This document shows, piece by piece, positions 36,181 to 44,682 of a DNA stretch of 64,000 nucleotides; within the stretch, counting starts at the first letter, position 1; every line of letters starts with the position of its first letter. Location: contig CAWJNF010000005.1 in NCBI GenBank assembly GCA_963844235.1, positions 806,001 through 870,000 of the forward strand. The letters are read 5' to 3'. The position numbers were made by a program, and so were the translations under genes. The notes under the pieces are model-generated. The model was given only the letters and a program-made list of their open reading frames with translations. It did no database searches and was not told where the DNA came from. Source of the stretch: CAWJNF01 sp963844235 (GTDB taxonomy: Bacteria > Actinomycetota > Thermoleophilia > Gaiellales > Gaiellaceae).

Positions 36181-37338
36181 GTGGATTTCGAGACGCGTGC
36201 GATCCACGTGGGTCAGGAGCCCGACGCGGCCACGGGAGCGGTCATCGTCCCGATCTACCAGACCTCGACCTACGTGCAGGAGGAGGTCGGCGTCCACAAG
36301 GGCTTCGACTACTCTCGCACGGCAAACCCCACTCGCGCCGCGCTCGAGGAGTGCCTCGCCTCGCTCGAAGGCGCCGCCCACGGGCTCGCGTTCTCGTCGG
36401 GCATGGGCGCGATCACGACCGTGCTCCACCTGCTCTCGCCGGGCGACCGGGTCGTGTCCGTCAACGACGTCTACGGGGGCACGTACCGGATCTTCACGAA
36501 GGTATACGAGCCCAAGGGCTACCACTTCGAGCTCGCGTCGGTGGACGTCTTCAACGAGGGGCTCGCGGAGTTGCTCGACGCGCGGACGCGGATGGTCTGG
36601 GTCGAGTCGCCGACGAATCCGCTCCTCAACGTCGTCGATATCGCCGCGGCCGCCGATGCCGCCCACTCGGCCGGCGCTCTGTGCGTCGTCGACAACACGT
36701 TTGCCACCCCGTTTCTGCAGCGGCCGCTGGCTCTCGGCGCCGATCTCGTGGTGCATTCGACGACGAAGTACCTCGGCGGCCATTCCGACGTGGTGGGAGG
36801 TTTCGTCGGGATAGCCGACAGCGCGCTCGCGGAGCGCCTCGCCTTCCTCCAGAACGCACTGGGTGCAGTGCCGGGGCCGTTCGACTCCTGGCTCGTGCTC
36901 CGCGGTCTCAAGACCCTGGCGTTGCGAATGCGCCAGCACTGCGAGAACGCCGGCCGAATCGCGGCGTGGCTCGCCGAGCACGAAACGGTCGGTCGGGTTC
37001 ATTACCCCGGCCTGCCGGATCACCCTCAGCACGAGCTCGCCGCTCGGCAGATGAGCGATTTCGGCGGGATGGTGAGCTTCGAGCTCGACGGGGGCGAGGC
37101 GGCCGCACGGGCGGTGGTCGAGGCAACCCGGATCTGGCAGCTCGGCGAGAGCCTCGGCGGGGTGGAGAGCCTGATCGAGCACCCGGGCCTGATGACGCAT
37201 GCGAGCCTCGCCGGCTCACCCTTCGAGCTGCCGGGCAACCTCATCCGGCTCTCTGCCGGGATCGAGTCCGTCGCCGACCTGATCGCCGACCTCGATCAGG
37301 CGCTCGCCCGGGTCGGCGCCCGGGCGGCGGCCGGCTGA
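36181..37338 (+). CDS. Cystathionine gamma-synthase/gamma-lyase family enzyme
   Basis: Cys/Met-metabolism PLP enzyme, 385 aa. Motifs: TRAIHVGQEPD, PIYQTSTYVQEE, YSRTANPTRAALEECLASLE, PLP-Lys in VHSTTKYLGGHSD (Lys ~196), and the C-terminal SLGGVESLIEHPGLMTHAS. GTG 36181 preferred (TAGGGT immediately before, N-terminus DFETRAIH); ATG 36160 inside cbs is the alternative. Synthase and lyase cannot be separated safely by eye; adjacency to CBS suggests a reverse-transsulfuration lyase. Confidence 0.92.
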   Translation: MDFETRAIHVGQEPDAATGAVIVPIYQTSTYVQEEVGVHKGFDYSRTANPTRAALEECLASLEGAAHGLAFSSGMGAITTVLHLLSPGDRVVSVNDVYGGTYRIFTKVYEPKGYHFELASVDVFNEGLAELLDARTRMVWVESPTNPLLNVVDIAAAADAAHSAGALCVVDNTFATPFLQRPLALGADLVVHSTTKYLGGHSDVVGGFVGIADSALAERLAFLQNALGAVPGPFDSWLVLRGLKTLALRMRQHCENAGRIAAWLAEHETVGRVHYPGLPDHPQHELAARQMSDFGGMVSFELDGGEAAARAVVEATRIWQLGESLGGVESLIEHPGLMTHASLAGSPFELPGNLIRLSAGIESVADLIADLDQALARVGARAAAG

Positions 37339-37368
37339 CGGCAGCGCGGCGCCAGCGCGGCGGCCGGC

Positions 37369-37965
37369 TCAGAGCTCGTCGGGCAGGTGCAGCACCCGAA
37401 ACACGCCGTTCTTCACCCGCACGGCAGAGAGACGGGCATTCGGCTCCACCGGGGCGCTGCGCCGGTGTGCGTGGAACTCGATGCCGAGCGCGTGGGCGTG
37501 CAGGGCACGCACCGTTCCGCCGTGCGAAACGACGAGCACGTGCTCGTCCGAGTGCGCCGCCGCGATCTCGCCGACCGCACGGACGATCCTGACCCCCATC
37601 TCCTCGTAGCTCTCGCCGCCCTGCCAGCCCTGCGAGCCGTGCTCCCAGCGGGCGAGCTGCTCCGGAAAGCGAGCGGCGAGCTCCGCCCGCGAACGTCCCG
37701 ACCAGGAACCGACGTCGACCTCGCGCAGATCCTGGCGGGCGATCACCTCGAGGCCGCGCCGCTCGGCGACGGCTCGGGCGGTGTCGAGCGCGCGGCGCAG
37801 GTCGCTCGAGTAGATCGCCGTCAGCGGATAGCCCTCGAGCCGGTCGGCCAGCGCACGCGCCTGAGCCCGGCCGCGGGCCGTCAACGGCCTGTCGGCATGC
37901 CCCTGCCAGCGCTGCTCGACGTTCCAGTCGCTCTCGCCGTGACGGGCGAGCAGGATCGTCGTCAC
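37369..37965 (-). CDS. Histidine phosphatase (phosphoglycerate mutase-like)
   Basis: 198 aa from GTG 37965, chosen because it yields TTILLARHGESDWN directly; a minus-strand TACGAT box starts 13 nt upstream. RHG catalytic motif at ~8-10, second Arg in SDLRRALDTA, Glu in LREVDVGSWSGRS, and the second His in LVVSHGGTVRAL. The residues fit a broad-specificity phosphatase rather than glycolytic mutase; substrate unknown. Shares its promoter region with the divergent SDR gene. Confidence 0.9.
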   Translation of the reverse strand: MTTILLARHGESDWNVEQRWQGHADRPLTARGRAQARALADRLEGYPLTAIYSSDLRRALDTARAVAERRGLEVIARQDLREVDVGSWSGRSRAELAARFPEQLARWEHGSQGWQGGESYEEMGVRIVRAVGEIAAAHSDEHVLVVSHGGTVRALHAHALGIEFHAHRRSAPVEPNARLSAVRVKNGVFRVLHLPDEL

Positions 37966-37971
37966 GGCCAC

Positions 37972-37978
37972 TATCGTA
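37972..37978. promoter_or_regulatory. Overlapping divergent -10 boxes
   Basis: TATCGT on plus (37972-37977) and TACGAT on minus (37978-37973) share five base pairs, serving the SDR gene (ATG 37988) and the phosphatase gene (GTG 37965). The two polymerases could not bind at once. Confidence 0.4.
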
Positions 37979-37987
37979 GGCGGCGTC

Positions 37988-38773
37988 ATGGATCTCGGGT
38001 TTCAGGACCGCGTGTGCGTCGTCACCGGCTCGACGGCCGGCATCGGCCTCGAGACAGCCCGCATCCTCGCCGAGGAGGGAGCGACTGTCGTCTTGTGCGG
38101 TCGGGACCCCCACACTGTGAAGCAGGCGCGGGTCGACGTCGGTGCCGCCCTCGGGGTGCCCGTCGACCTCGCGAAACCGGATGGGCCCGGTGCGCTCGTC
38201 GCTGCCGCGGAGTCGTCGTTCGGTCGGGTGGACTGTCTCGTCAACAACGTCGGCTACGCGGTGCAGCGGTCGTTCGACGAGCTGACCGACGCCGACTGGG
38301 AGTCGATGTGGCAGCTGAACGTGATGAGCTATGTCCGCGGGATCCAGGCGGCGATCCCGGGCATGCGCGAGCGGGGGTACGGGCGGATCGTCAACGTCAG
38401 CTCGACGGCGGGCAAGCGCCCGTCGACCGGCATGCCCGACTACTCGGTCATGAAAGCGGCCGTGTTGTCGCTGTCTCGTCTCGTCGCGGACGTGTACGCG
38501 AAGGAGGGGATCCTGTGCAACGCCGTCTGCCCGGGTCCGACGTTGTCCCCGGCCTGGGTGGGCCCCGGCGGGCTCGCGGAGCAGGTGGCCGGTCGCACGG
38601 GCAAGGCCAAGGAGCAGGTGCTCGAGGACGTGGGACGTGGCCGCCCCCTCGGCCGTATGGCCGAGCCCGCCGAGATCGCCGCCGTCGTGGCCTTCCTCTG
38701 CTCGGACCGGGCGAGCTATGTCACCGGCGCCGCATGGAGCGCCGACGGCGGCACCGTGCCCATCATCCTGTAG
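37988..38773 (+). CDS. Short-chain dehydrogenase/reductase
   Basis: NAD(P)-dependent oxidoreductase, 261 aa. Cofactor motif TGSTAGIGLETA (TGxxxGIG), NNVG in place of the usual NNAG, catalytic Ser in VNVSSTAGK, and YSVMK (Tyr/Lys pair). C-terminal YVTGAAWSADGGTVP is the FabG-type end. Specificity unknown. Monocistronic-looking: divergent from the phosphatase, followed by 187 bp before dgt. Confidence 0.92.
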   Translation: MDLGFQDRVCVVTGSTAGIGLETARILAEEGATVVLCGRDPHTVKQARVDVGAALGVPVDLAKPDGPGALVAAAESSFGRVDCLVNNVGYAVQRSFDELTDADWESMWQLNVMSYVRGIQAAIPGMRERGYGRIVNVSSTAGKRPSTGMPDYSVMKAAVLSLSRLVADVYAKEGILCNAVCPGPTLSPAWVGPGGLAEQVAGRTGKAKEQVLEDVGRGRPLGRMAEPAEIAAVVAFLCSDRASYVTGAAWSADGGTVPIIL

Positions 38774-38879
38774 CCGGAAACCGTGCCGAGGTCGGCACGA
38801 AGAGCGCGCCTTTTCGACACCCCTCGACACACACGCGTGACGCTTTCCGGGCTAGGCTGGAACTGGGAGGAGGCAAGGG

Positions 38880-38915
38880 GTGGCCCCCGATTTCTCCAGG
38901 CGGGACCTGTCCTGA
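38880..38915 (+). CDS. Possible 11-codon leader peptide before dgt
   Basis: GTG-initiated frame MAPDFSRRDLS with a very strong GGGAGGAGG six bases upstream and a TAGGCT box at 38853-38858. Such a good ribosome site in front of so short a frame is unusual; it may be a regulatory upstream ORF or simply an accident in GC-rich DNA. Confidence 0.3.
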   Translation: MAPDFSRRDLS

Positions 38916-38960
38916 CGGGACGGCACCGGCCGGGGGCTGAGCCGCTACGCTCAAACGGAG

Positions 38961-39953
38961 ATGCCCGAGCTCGCTGGAGCGGTCGCCGAGAGCTTCGAGG
39001 GCCGTATTCGCGCCCTCGAGGAGGAGTCGCTGTCGCCCTTCGCGGTGCGCTCGTACGAGACGCGCGGGCGCGCGCAGGCGGAGGAGCAGTGCCGGCTGCG
39101 AACGCCGTTCCAGCGCGATCGCGACCGCATCGTGCACTCGAAGGCCTTCCGGCGTCTCAAGTACAAGACTCAGGTGTTCGTCGCGCCCCGCGGCGACCAC
39201 TTCCGCACACGTCTAACGCACACGCTCGAGGCGAGCGGAATTTCCCGTGTCGTGGCGCGGGCGCTCGGGCTCAACGAGGATCTCACCGAGGCGATCGCGG
39301 TCGGTCACGATCTCGGCCACCCGCCGTTCGGTCACACCGGGGAGGAGGCGCTCGACGCGATCCTCGAGGAGCGCTTCGGGCGGCCGTTCCGCCACAACGA
39401 GCACTCGCTCCGTGTCGTCGAGGTGCTCGAGAAGGACGGTCGTGGGCTGAACCTCACCTGGGAGGTCCGCGACGGCATCCTCAACCACACCGGCACGGGT
39501 GAGCCGGCCACGCTCGAGGGCAAGATCGTCCGCATCGTCGATCGGATTGCCTACATCAACCACGACATCGACGACGCCCTTCGCGCGGGGGTTCTCGTGC
39601 CCACCGACCTGCCCGCGGAGGAGCTGGCTTTGCTCGGGCAGTCCGGTTCCCGACGCATCGACACGCTCGTCCACGATCTTGTCGAGTCGTCCACCGGCAG
39701 GGACGACATCGTGCAGAGCGCTGGGGTCGGCGGCGCGATGCTGAGCCTGCGCTCGTTCATGTTCGAGCGCGTGTACCTCGGCCCCGAGGCGGACGAGGAC
39801 CGCCGGCGGGCGACGGAGATCGTCCGCCGGATCTTCGACCACTTCGCCGACCACCCGGAGGAGCTGCCTCCGGACCGCCCCGGAGATCTCGCCGAGCGGG
39901 TCACGGATTACGTCGCCGGCATGACCGACCGCTTCGCCCTCGCATGGCGCTGA
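38961..39953 (+). CDS. dgt: Deoxyguanosinetriphosphate triphosphohydrolase-like protein
   Basis: HD-domain dNTPase releasing tripolyphosphate and controlling dNTP pools. 330 aa. RDRIVHSKAFRRLKYKTQVF, then the HD metal ligands His in RLTHTLEAS and HDLGHPPFGHTGEEAL, and DRIAYINHDIDDAL with the last Asp. Adjacent and overlapping with dnaG (10 bp), a frequent bacterial arrangement. TACGCT box 15 nt upstream. Confidence 0.94.
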   Translation: MPELAGAVAESFEGRIRALEEESLSPFAVRSYETRGRAQAEEQCRLRTPFQRDRDRIVHSKAFRRLKYKTQVFVAPRGDHFRTRLTHTLEASGISRVVARALGLNEDLTEAIAVGHDLGHPPFGHTGEEALDAILEERFGRPFRHNEHSLRVVEVLEKDGRGLNLTWEVRDGILNHTGTGEPATLEGKIVRIVDRIAYINHDIDDALRAGVLVPTDLPAEELALLGQSGSRRIDTLVHDLVESSTGRDDIVQSAGVGGAMLSLRSFMFERVYLGPEADEDRRRATEIVRRIFDHFADHPEELPPDRPGDLAERVTDYVAGMTDRFALAWR

Positions 39954-41587
39954 TCAAAGCCGCCTCGATCGAGGCGGTGCGCGAAGCAGCGGATGCGGTC
40001 GACATCATCGGCGCCCGAGTGCAGCTCCGGCGAGTCGGCGCCCGCTGGACCGGTCGCTGCCCGTTTCACGACGAGAAGACGCCGAGCTTCTCTGTCAGCC
40101 CGGACAAGAAGACGTACCACTGCTTCGGGTGCAAGGCAGGTGGCGACCTGATCCGGTTCGTGCAGGAGACGGAGGGGCTCGATTTCGTCGGAGCCGTGGA
40201 GTGGCTGGCCGATCGCTACCGAATCGAGCTCGAGTACGAGGAGGGCGGGAGGCGCGACGAGGGAGAGCGGCGGCGTCGCGAGCGCCTGCTCTCCCTGCTC
40301 GAGGACGCCGCGCGCTTCTACGAGCGGTACTTGTGGGAGTCCGCCGCGGGCGAGCGCGTCCGAGCCTACCTCGCCGAGCGCGGGCTCGGCGAGGATGTCT
40401 GCAAGGAGTTCCGGCTGGGGCTCTCACCGGGAGGCGACGTTCTGCCGCGCAAGGCGGCCGGGAAGGGGTACGCGCGGGACGAGCTCCTCACCGCGGGTCT
40501 CACGAACAGGCGTGGCAACGACTACTTTGGCGCGCGACTGCTCTTCCCGCTCGCCGATCCCCGCGGGCGGATGATCGGCTTCGGAGCCCGTCGCCTCCAC
40601 GACGGGGACCCGATTGCCGCGAAGTACGTCAACACGCCGGAGACGGAGCTCTTTCAGAAAGGCGCCGTCGTCTATGGGCTCCACCTCGCCCGGCCTGCGA
40701 TCGCGAAGCAGGACGAGGCCGTCGTCGTCGAGGGCTACACGGACGTCATCGCCCTGCATCAGGCCGGTCTTGGGACCGCAGTGGCGTCGATGGGGACGGC
40801 GCTGACCGCGCAACAGCTGCGTGAGCTGCGGCGCCTCTGCTCACGCCTCTTCCTCTGCTTCGACGCCGACAAGGCCGGGCAGGAGGCGACGCTACGGGGG
40901 ATGGAGCTCGCGTACCGCGAGTTCGCCGAAGTACGCGTGATCGCGCTTCCGAAGGGCTCCGATCCGGCGGATGCGGCGGCCGGTTTCGCGGAGCTGCTCC
41001 AGGGCGCCGAGTCCTATCCGCGCCATCGAGTGCGGCTCGAGATCGAGCGGGCTCCGAGCAAAGAGGCGGCGTTCCAGCGCGTGCGGGAGATCGTCGCCGG
41101 CTTCGACCGCAACACGGAGGCGATCGACGCCGTCGAGTTCGCCGCCGACCGGCTCGACCTCCCCCGCGACCTCCAGGCCGCGCTCATGCCACGTGCCTCA
41201 CGGGCGACGGGCGAGGTCTCGCGAAAGATCCTCGAGGCCGGCGATTCACTCGAGCGAAGCGCGCTCGCCGGCTGCCTCGCCCATCCCGGGCTCGTGCGCG
41301 CGCTCGCCGAGATCTCGCCCGACCACTTCGTGCTGGAGCTGCACAGGCGGATGCGCGAGGCGCTCGTCCGGCCGAACGGACGCGACGAGGAGCTGGCCCG
41401 CTTCGAGGCAGAGCTCGATGCGCTCGCAGCGAAAGAGGGGATCGACGAGCGAACCGGACGGGAGCTCCTCTTGCGGCTGCGCGAGCGTTACCTCAGACGC
41501 CAGATCGCCTCCGCCGACCTCGAGCACACGAAGGAGCTGCAGGTCGCGCTCGAGCGGATCCACCAGGCGCTCGGCGAGCTGGGCTGA
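39944..41587 (+). CDS. dnaG: DNA primase
   Basis: Synthesises RNA primers at the replication fork. 547 aa. N-terminal zinc ribbon: Cys39, His42 in CPFHDEKTPSF, Cys60 and Cys63 in HCFGCKAGGD. Core: FGARRLHDG, the Toprim Glu near 263 in VVVEGYTDVIAL and the DxD in LFLCFDADKAGQEA. The C-terminal helicase-interaction domain is short. Begins inside dgt. Followed by tRNA-Asn. Confidence 0.96.
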   Translation: MALIKAASIEAVREAADAVDIIGARVQLRRVGARWTGRCPFHDEKTPSFSVSPDKKTYHCFGCKAGGDLIRFVQETEGLDFVGAVEWLADRYRIELEYEEGGRRDEGERRRRERLLSLLEDAARFYERYLWESAAGERVRAYLAERGLGEDVCKEFRLGLSPGGDVLPRKAAGKGYARDELLTAGLTNRRGNDYFGARLLFPLADPRGRMIGFGARRLHDGDPIAAKYVNTPETELFQKGAVVYGLHLARPAIAKQDEAVVVEGYTDVIALHQAGLGTAVASMGTALTAQQLRELRRLCSRLFLCFDADKAGQEATLRGMELAYREFAEVRVIALPKGSDPADAAAGFAELLQGAESYPRHRVRLEIERAPSKEAAFQRVREIVAGFDRNTEAIDAVEFAADRLDLPRDLQAALMPRASRATGEVSRKILEAGDSLERSALAGCLAHPGLVRALAEISPDHFVLELHRRMREALVRPNGRDEELARFEAELDALAAKEGIDERTGRELLLRLRERYLRRQIASADLEHTKELQVALERIHQALGELG

Positions 41588-41600
41588 CGGCGCGAACGGC

Positions 41601-41606
41601 TAGAAT
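41601..41606 (+). promoter_or_regulatory. -10 box of tRNA-Asn
   Basis: TAGAAT, 19 nt before the mature tRNA 5' end. Confidence 0.5.
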
Positions 41607-41619
41607 TCGCGAGTTCCCT

Positions 41620-41692
41620 TCCCCGGTAGCTCAATTGGCAGAGCATCCGGCTGTTAACCGGAGGGTTGCTGGTTCGAGTCCAGCCCGGGGAG
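41620..41692 (+). tRNA. tRNA-Asn (GUU)
   Basis: 73 nt; acceptor TCCCCGG pairs with CCGGGGA, discriminator G. Anticodon loop CTGTTAA gives GTT. T-arm GGTTCGAGTCC. CCA is not encoded. Confidence 0.96.
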
Positions 41693-41720
41693 CTTGAGCA
41701 CCGCGCAGCGGTGCTCAAGC
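41692..41720 (+). terminator. tRNA-Asn terminator hairpin
   Basis: Perfect 13-bp stem GCTTGAGCACCGC / GCGGTGCTCAAGC with loop GCA, starting at the last base of the tRNA. Confidence 0.6.
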
Positions 41721-41880
41721 TGTACCTTCGGGGCCGTCGTCAGGCGGCCCCGAAGCATCTGTAGGGGCCGGATCCCATCCGGCCCGCCGGCGCGCGCAGC
41801 TGTGCTCGAGCTGTACGTTCGGGGCCGTCGTCAGGCGGCCCCGAAGCATCTGTAGGGGCCGGATCTCATCCGGCCCGGAG
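41711..41880 (+). repeat. 91-bp tandem duplication containing palindromic repeat copies C and D
   Basis: The unit starting GTGCTC at 41711 is repeated from 41802 with few differences. Each unit has an 11-bp hairpin CTTCGGGGCCG / CGGCCCCGAAG (the second slightly shorter) and then a TAGGGGCCGGAT / ATCCGGCCCG palindrome (41762-41786 and 41853-41877). The rest of the gap to 42055 shows no gene. Confidence 0.75.
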
Positions 41881-42055
41881 GCGCTGCCCCAGCGGCGCCT
41901 CGGAGGTACCCGCTCGTTCTGACACGTAGCGGGCCGACTCGACTCCAGCACACGGCGGGGCATCTCGCGGATTTTGCGGTGGTAGGCTTCCGGCTCAGTC
42001 GGCGGAACGGTCGACGTGTTCCCGCGCCTCCCGTTTGGGCTCGAGGGAGGCGTCG

Positions 42056-42145
42056 ATGGCGGAAGGGACCGTGAAGTGGTTCGACGGCAATTCGGGGGTG
42101 TTGGCGGACGCCTTGATACCTACTCGACTGTGGGGCCGGGCGTGA
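42056..42145 (+). pseudogene. Truncated cold-shock gene start
   Basis: ATG with the csp N-terminus AEGTVKWFDGNSG, then the frame leaves the family (VLADALIPTRLWGRA) and stops. GAGGGAGG precedes the ATG. This is the first ~14 codons of a csp gene with the remainder lost, probably by a deletion that joined it to the region upstream of the FabF-like gene. Confidence 0.7.
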
Positions 42146-42185
42146 ACCGTGCCGCCTCGACAGAGCGAGCGAGCCCGTCCATCTG

Positions 42186-43418
42186 GTGAGCACGCTGCGG
42201 CGGGTGGCCATCACTGGTGTGGGAGGCGTCACCCCGCTTGGCAACGACGTGCAGTCGACGTGGGAGGGTGCAGTCGCGGGGCGAAGCGGCGTCGATTTCA
42301 TCACCGGTTTCGACACCAGCGATTTCCCTGTCCACATCGCCGCCCAGGTGAAGGGCTTCGGTGCGGAAGGGCCCGAGTCGCCGAGAGAGGAGCTCGGGCG
42401 CTGCATCCTCTTCGCGCTGTCGGCGGCGCGGGAGGCATTCACCGACGCGGGGGTCGACGGCTACAGGCCAGACCGTGTCGGCGTCGTCTTGGGCTCTGGC
42501 ATCGGCGGCTTCGGCGAGCTCGCTCGCGAGTACGACGTCCTCAGAGAGCGCGGTCCAGCCCACGTTTCCCCGACCTTCTTGCCCAACGTTCTGGCCGACT
42601 CGGCCAGCGGCCAGATCGCGATCGCGCTCGGGATCCGCGGCCCGAACTACGCGGTTGTCTCGGCGTGCGCCACCGGTGCCCATGCGATCGGCTTGGGAGC
42701 CGAGCTCGTGCGTCGCGAGACTGCCGAGGCAGTGCTGGCAGGGGGTACCGAGGCGTGTATCCATCCGCTGCTCTTCGGCGGCTTCTGCGCAATGCGCAGC
42801 CTCGTTCCCGAAAACGACGAACCTGCTCGGGCCTCGCGGCCCTTCGACGCGACACGGGCCGGGTTCGTGATGGGTGAGGGCGCGGGCGTTGTAGTCCTCG
42901 AGGAACTCGACCGTGCTCTTTCCCGGGGAGCAACCGTGTATGCGGAGGTACTCGGCTACGGTGCCTCCAGCGACGCCTACCACATGGCCGCCCCCGATCC
43001 GCAGTGCCTCGGGGCTACCGAGATGATGCGGGCGGTGCTCCAGCGAAGCGGCGTCGACCGAAAGCGCGTCGGCTACATCAACGCCCACGGCACATCGACG
43101 CCGCTCGGCGACGCAGCCGAGACGAAGGCGATCCGAGACGTCTTCGACGAGCACGCGTACGAGCTCGCCGTCTCCTCGACGAAATCGACAATGGGTCATC
43201 TGCTCGGGGCCGCCGGCGCCGTCGAGGCGATCATGAGCGCTCTCGCGATCCACCACGGCGTCATTCCACCCACGATCAACTACCGCAACCCTGACCCGGC
43301 CTGCGATCTGGACTATGTCCCCAACGAGGCGCGTGAGTCGGAGATCGACCTCGCGCTCTCCAACGCGATCGGCCTCGGTGGCCATAACGGCTGCCTCCTA
43401 TTGGGCCGTGTCGACTGA
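42186..43418 (+). CDS. Beta-ketoacyl-ACP synthase II (FabF-like)
   Basis: Elongating condensing enzyme of fatty-acid synthesis, 410 aa. Catalytic Cys161 in VVSACATGAHAIG, His in NAHGTSTPLGDAAE, and His plus Lys in SSTKSTMGHLLGAAGA: the Cys-His-His set is intact. GFVMGEGAGVVVLEE is also typical. GTG start. No ACP or other fab genes adjoin it; an acyltransferase follows after 105 bp, so a lipid- or polyketide-related pair is possible. Confidence 0.93.
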   Translation: MSTLRRVAITGVGGVTPLGNDVQSTWEGAVAGRSGVDFITGFDTSDFPVHIAAQVKGFGAEGPESPREELGRCILFALSAAREAFTDAGVDGYRPDRVGVVLGSGIGGFGELAREYDVLRERGPAHVSPTFLPNVLADSASGQIAIALGIRGPNYAVVSACATGAHAIGLGAELVRRETAEAVLAGGTEACIHPLLFGGFCAMRSLVPENDEPARASRPFDATRAGFVMGEGAGVVVLEELDRALSRGATVYAEVLGYGASSDAYHMAAPDPQCLGATEMMRAVLQRSGVDRKRVGYINAHGTSTPLGDAAETKAIRDVFDEHAYELAVSSTKSTMGHLLGAAGAVEAIMSALAIHHGVIPPTINYRNPDPACDLDYVPNEARESEIDLALSNAIGLGGHNGCLLLGRVD

Positions 43419-43523
43419 CCCGGCCGGCAACCGCGACGCGCATCGCCAGCCCGGCAACGGCAGGTTGCTGGTGAATGACACTGCCTGTGGCCTCCTCGCG
43501 AAGGCTGTCGCTGGAGCCTATTC

Positions 43524-44285
43524 GTGATCCTGACCCGCCTCGGTGTCCCCTGGCTCTGGGGGGCGGACGTCGAGCAGGGTTGGGTCTTCATGCGGTTCAA
43601 CGTCGTGCCGATCATCACGCGCGGACTGGCACCCGGCTCCTACTCGTACGGGCTCGATCGCATGCCCGAGACAGGCGGTGCGATTCTGGCCGCCAACCAT
43701 CTGTCCGCAATCGACCCGCCGCTCATCGGCTCGTTCTCCAACCGGGCAATCTTCTACATGGCCAAGTACGAGATCTTGCAGCTGCCGATCGTGGGCGAGG
43801 CGCTCACCTGGACGGGCGGGTTCCCTGTCCGCCGCGGCGAGCCCGACCGCGACGGGTTACGCCGGGCCCGCGAGCTCGTACGCGAGGGACACGTGGTCGG
43901 CGTTTTCGTCGAGGGGACACGCCAGCGCCTGGGCTACCCCGGAGAGGTGCAGTCGGGCGCGGCCATGATCGCGCTGAAGGAAGGCGTGCCCGTCATCCCG
44001 GCTGCGGTCGAGACCTTCGGCTGGTCACGAAAGAACCGCCGGGCGTGCTGCGTGGTATGGGGCGAGCCAATGAGCTTCACCAGAATCGCGAGCAACGGTA
44101 GTGGCTACAAGGAAGCCACCGAGATCCTGCGCCTCGAAATCCTGCGCCTCTGGCGGCAAGCCGCCGAGGCAGTCGCCGCCGGCTTCCCGCCCACGCTCCA
44201 GGACGGAACGCGACGCTACAGCTGGCCGCGTGCTCGCGAGTTCCACCGCCAACGAACGCCCCGCCGCGCCAGCGGGATCGCCTAG
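43524..44285 (+). CDS. 1-acyl-glycerol-3-phosphate acyltransferase (PlsC-like)
   Basis: 253 aa from GTG 43524. Acyltransferase motif I AANHLSAIDPPLIG (NHxxxxD), motif II GGFPVRRGEPDRDGL, motif III VFVEGTRQR and motif IV GVPVIPAAVE. Probably membrane-associated, acylating lysophosphatidate. Co-directional with the FabF-like gene. Ends at a strong terminator hairpin. Confidence 0.9.
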   Translation: MILTRLGVPWLWGADVEQGWVFMRFNVVPIITRGLAPGSYSYGLDRMPETGGAILAANHLSAIDPPLIGSFSNRAIFYMAKYEILQLPIVGEALTWTGGFPVRRGEPDRDGLRRARELVREGHVVGVFVEGTRQRLGYPGEVQSGAAMIALKEGVPVIPAAVETFGWSRKNRRACCVVWGEPMSFTRIASNGSGYKEATEILRLEILRLWRQAAEAVAAGFPPTLQDGTRRYSWPRAREFHRQRTPRRASGIA

Positions 44286-44337
44286 CTCCTCGCCAACCGC
44301 TCGCAGCCGAGACATTCGCTGCAGAAGCTCGAGAAGC

Positions 44338-44367
44338 GGAGGGGCTGGGGTTTCGCCCAGCCCCTCC
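44338..44367. terminator. Bidirectional terminator hairpin
   Basis: Perfect 12-bp stem GGAGGGGCTGGG / CCCAGCCCCTCC, loop GTTTCG, between convergent genes. Confidence 0.6.
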
Positions 44368-44395
44368 TGCGACCGGCCTCCCTACGGTGACGAGG

Positions 44396-44682
44396 TCAAA
44401 GGCCGAACGCGAGCGCTACCGATCCTAGTCCGAAGAACAGCGTCTCGCCGTAGTTCTCCTCGACGCCGTCGTTGTCCGTGGCCAGGTAGACCTGGTCATC
44501 CGCCGTGACTGCAACGCCTTCGAGCTTGTCGGGGACAGAGATGCTGCGTTGGTCGAGGTCGGTCAGAACGTCCCGCAGCAGGGTCTTCGCGAGCACGGGC
44601 AACGGATCCCCGAATGGCGCGAGGGTGACGGATGTGAGGTCGACGCCGTAGATGCGCGTGCTTTGTTCTCGGCCGCCCGGTG
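44396..44682 (-). pseudogene. C-terminal fragment of an esterase-like/phytase-like exported protein
   Basis: The frame carries TRIYGVDLTSVTLAPFGDP, KLEGVAVTADDQVYLATDND and GETLFFGL, the end of proteins of the 'esterase-like activity of phytase' type. It is open upstream but no start or N-terminal beta-propeller is present, and the three-helix-bundle gene ends at 44683. Probably a 5'-deleted remnant. The family call is by memory of the motif and moderately uncertain. Confidence 0.5.

Noticed and set aside
41711..41880. Possible CRISPR array
   Set aside because: Only two units, spacing and repeat length do not fit, no cas genes; it is a 91-bp tandem duplication.
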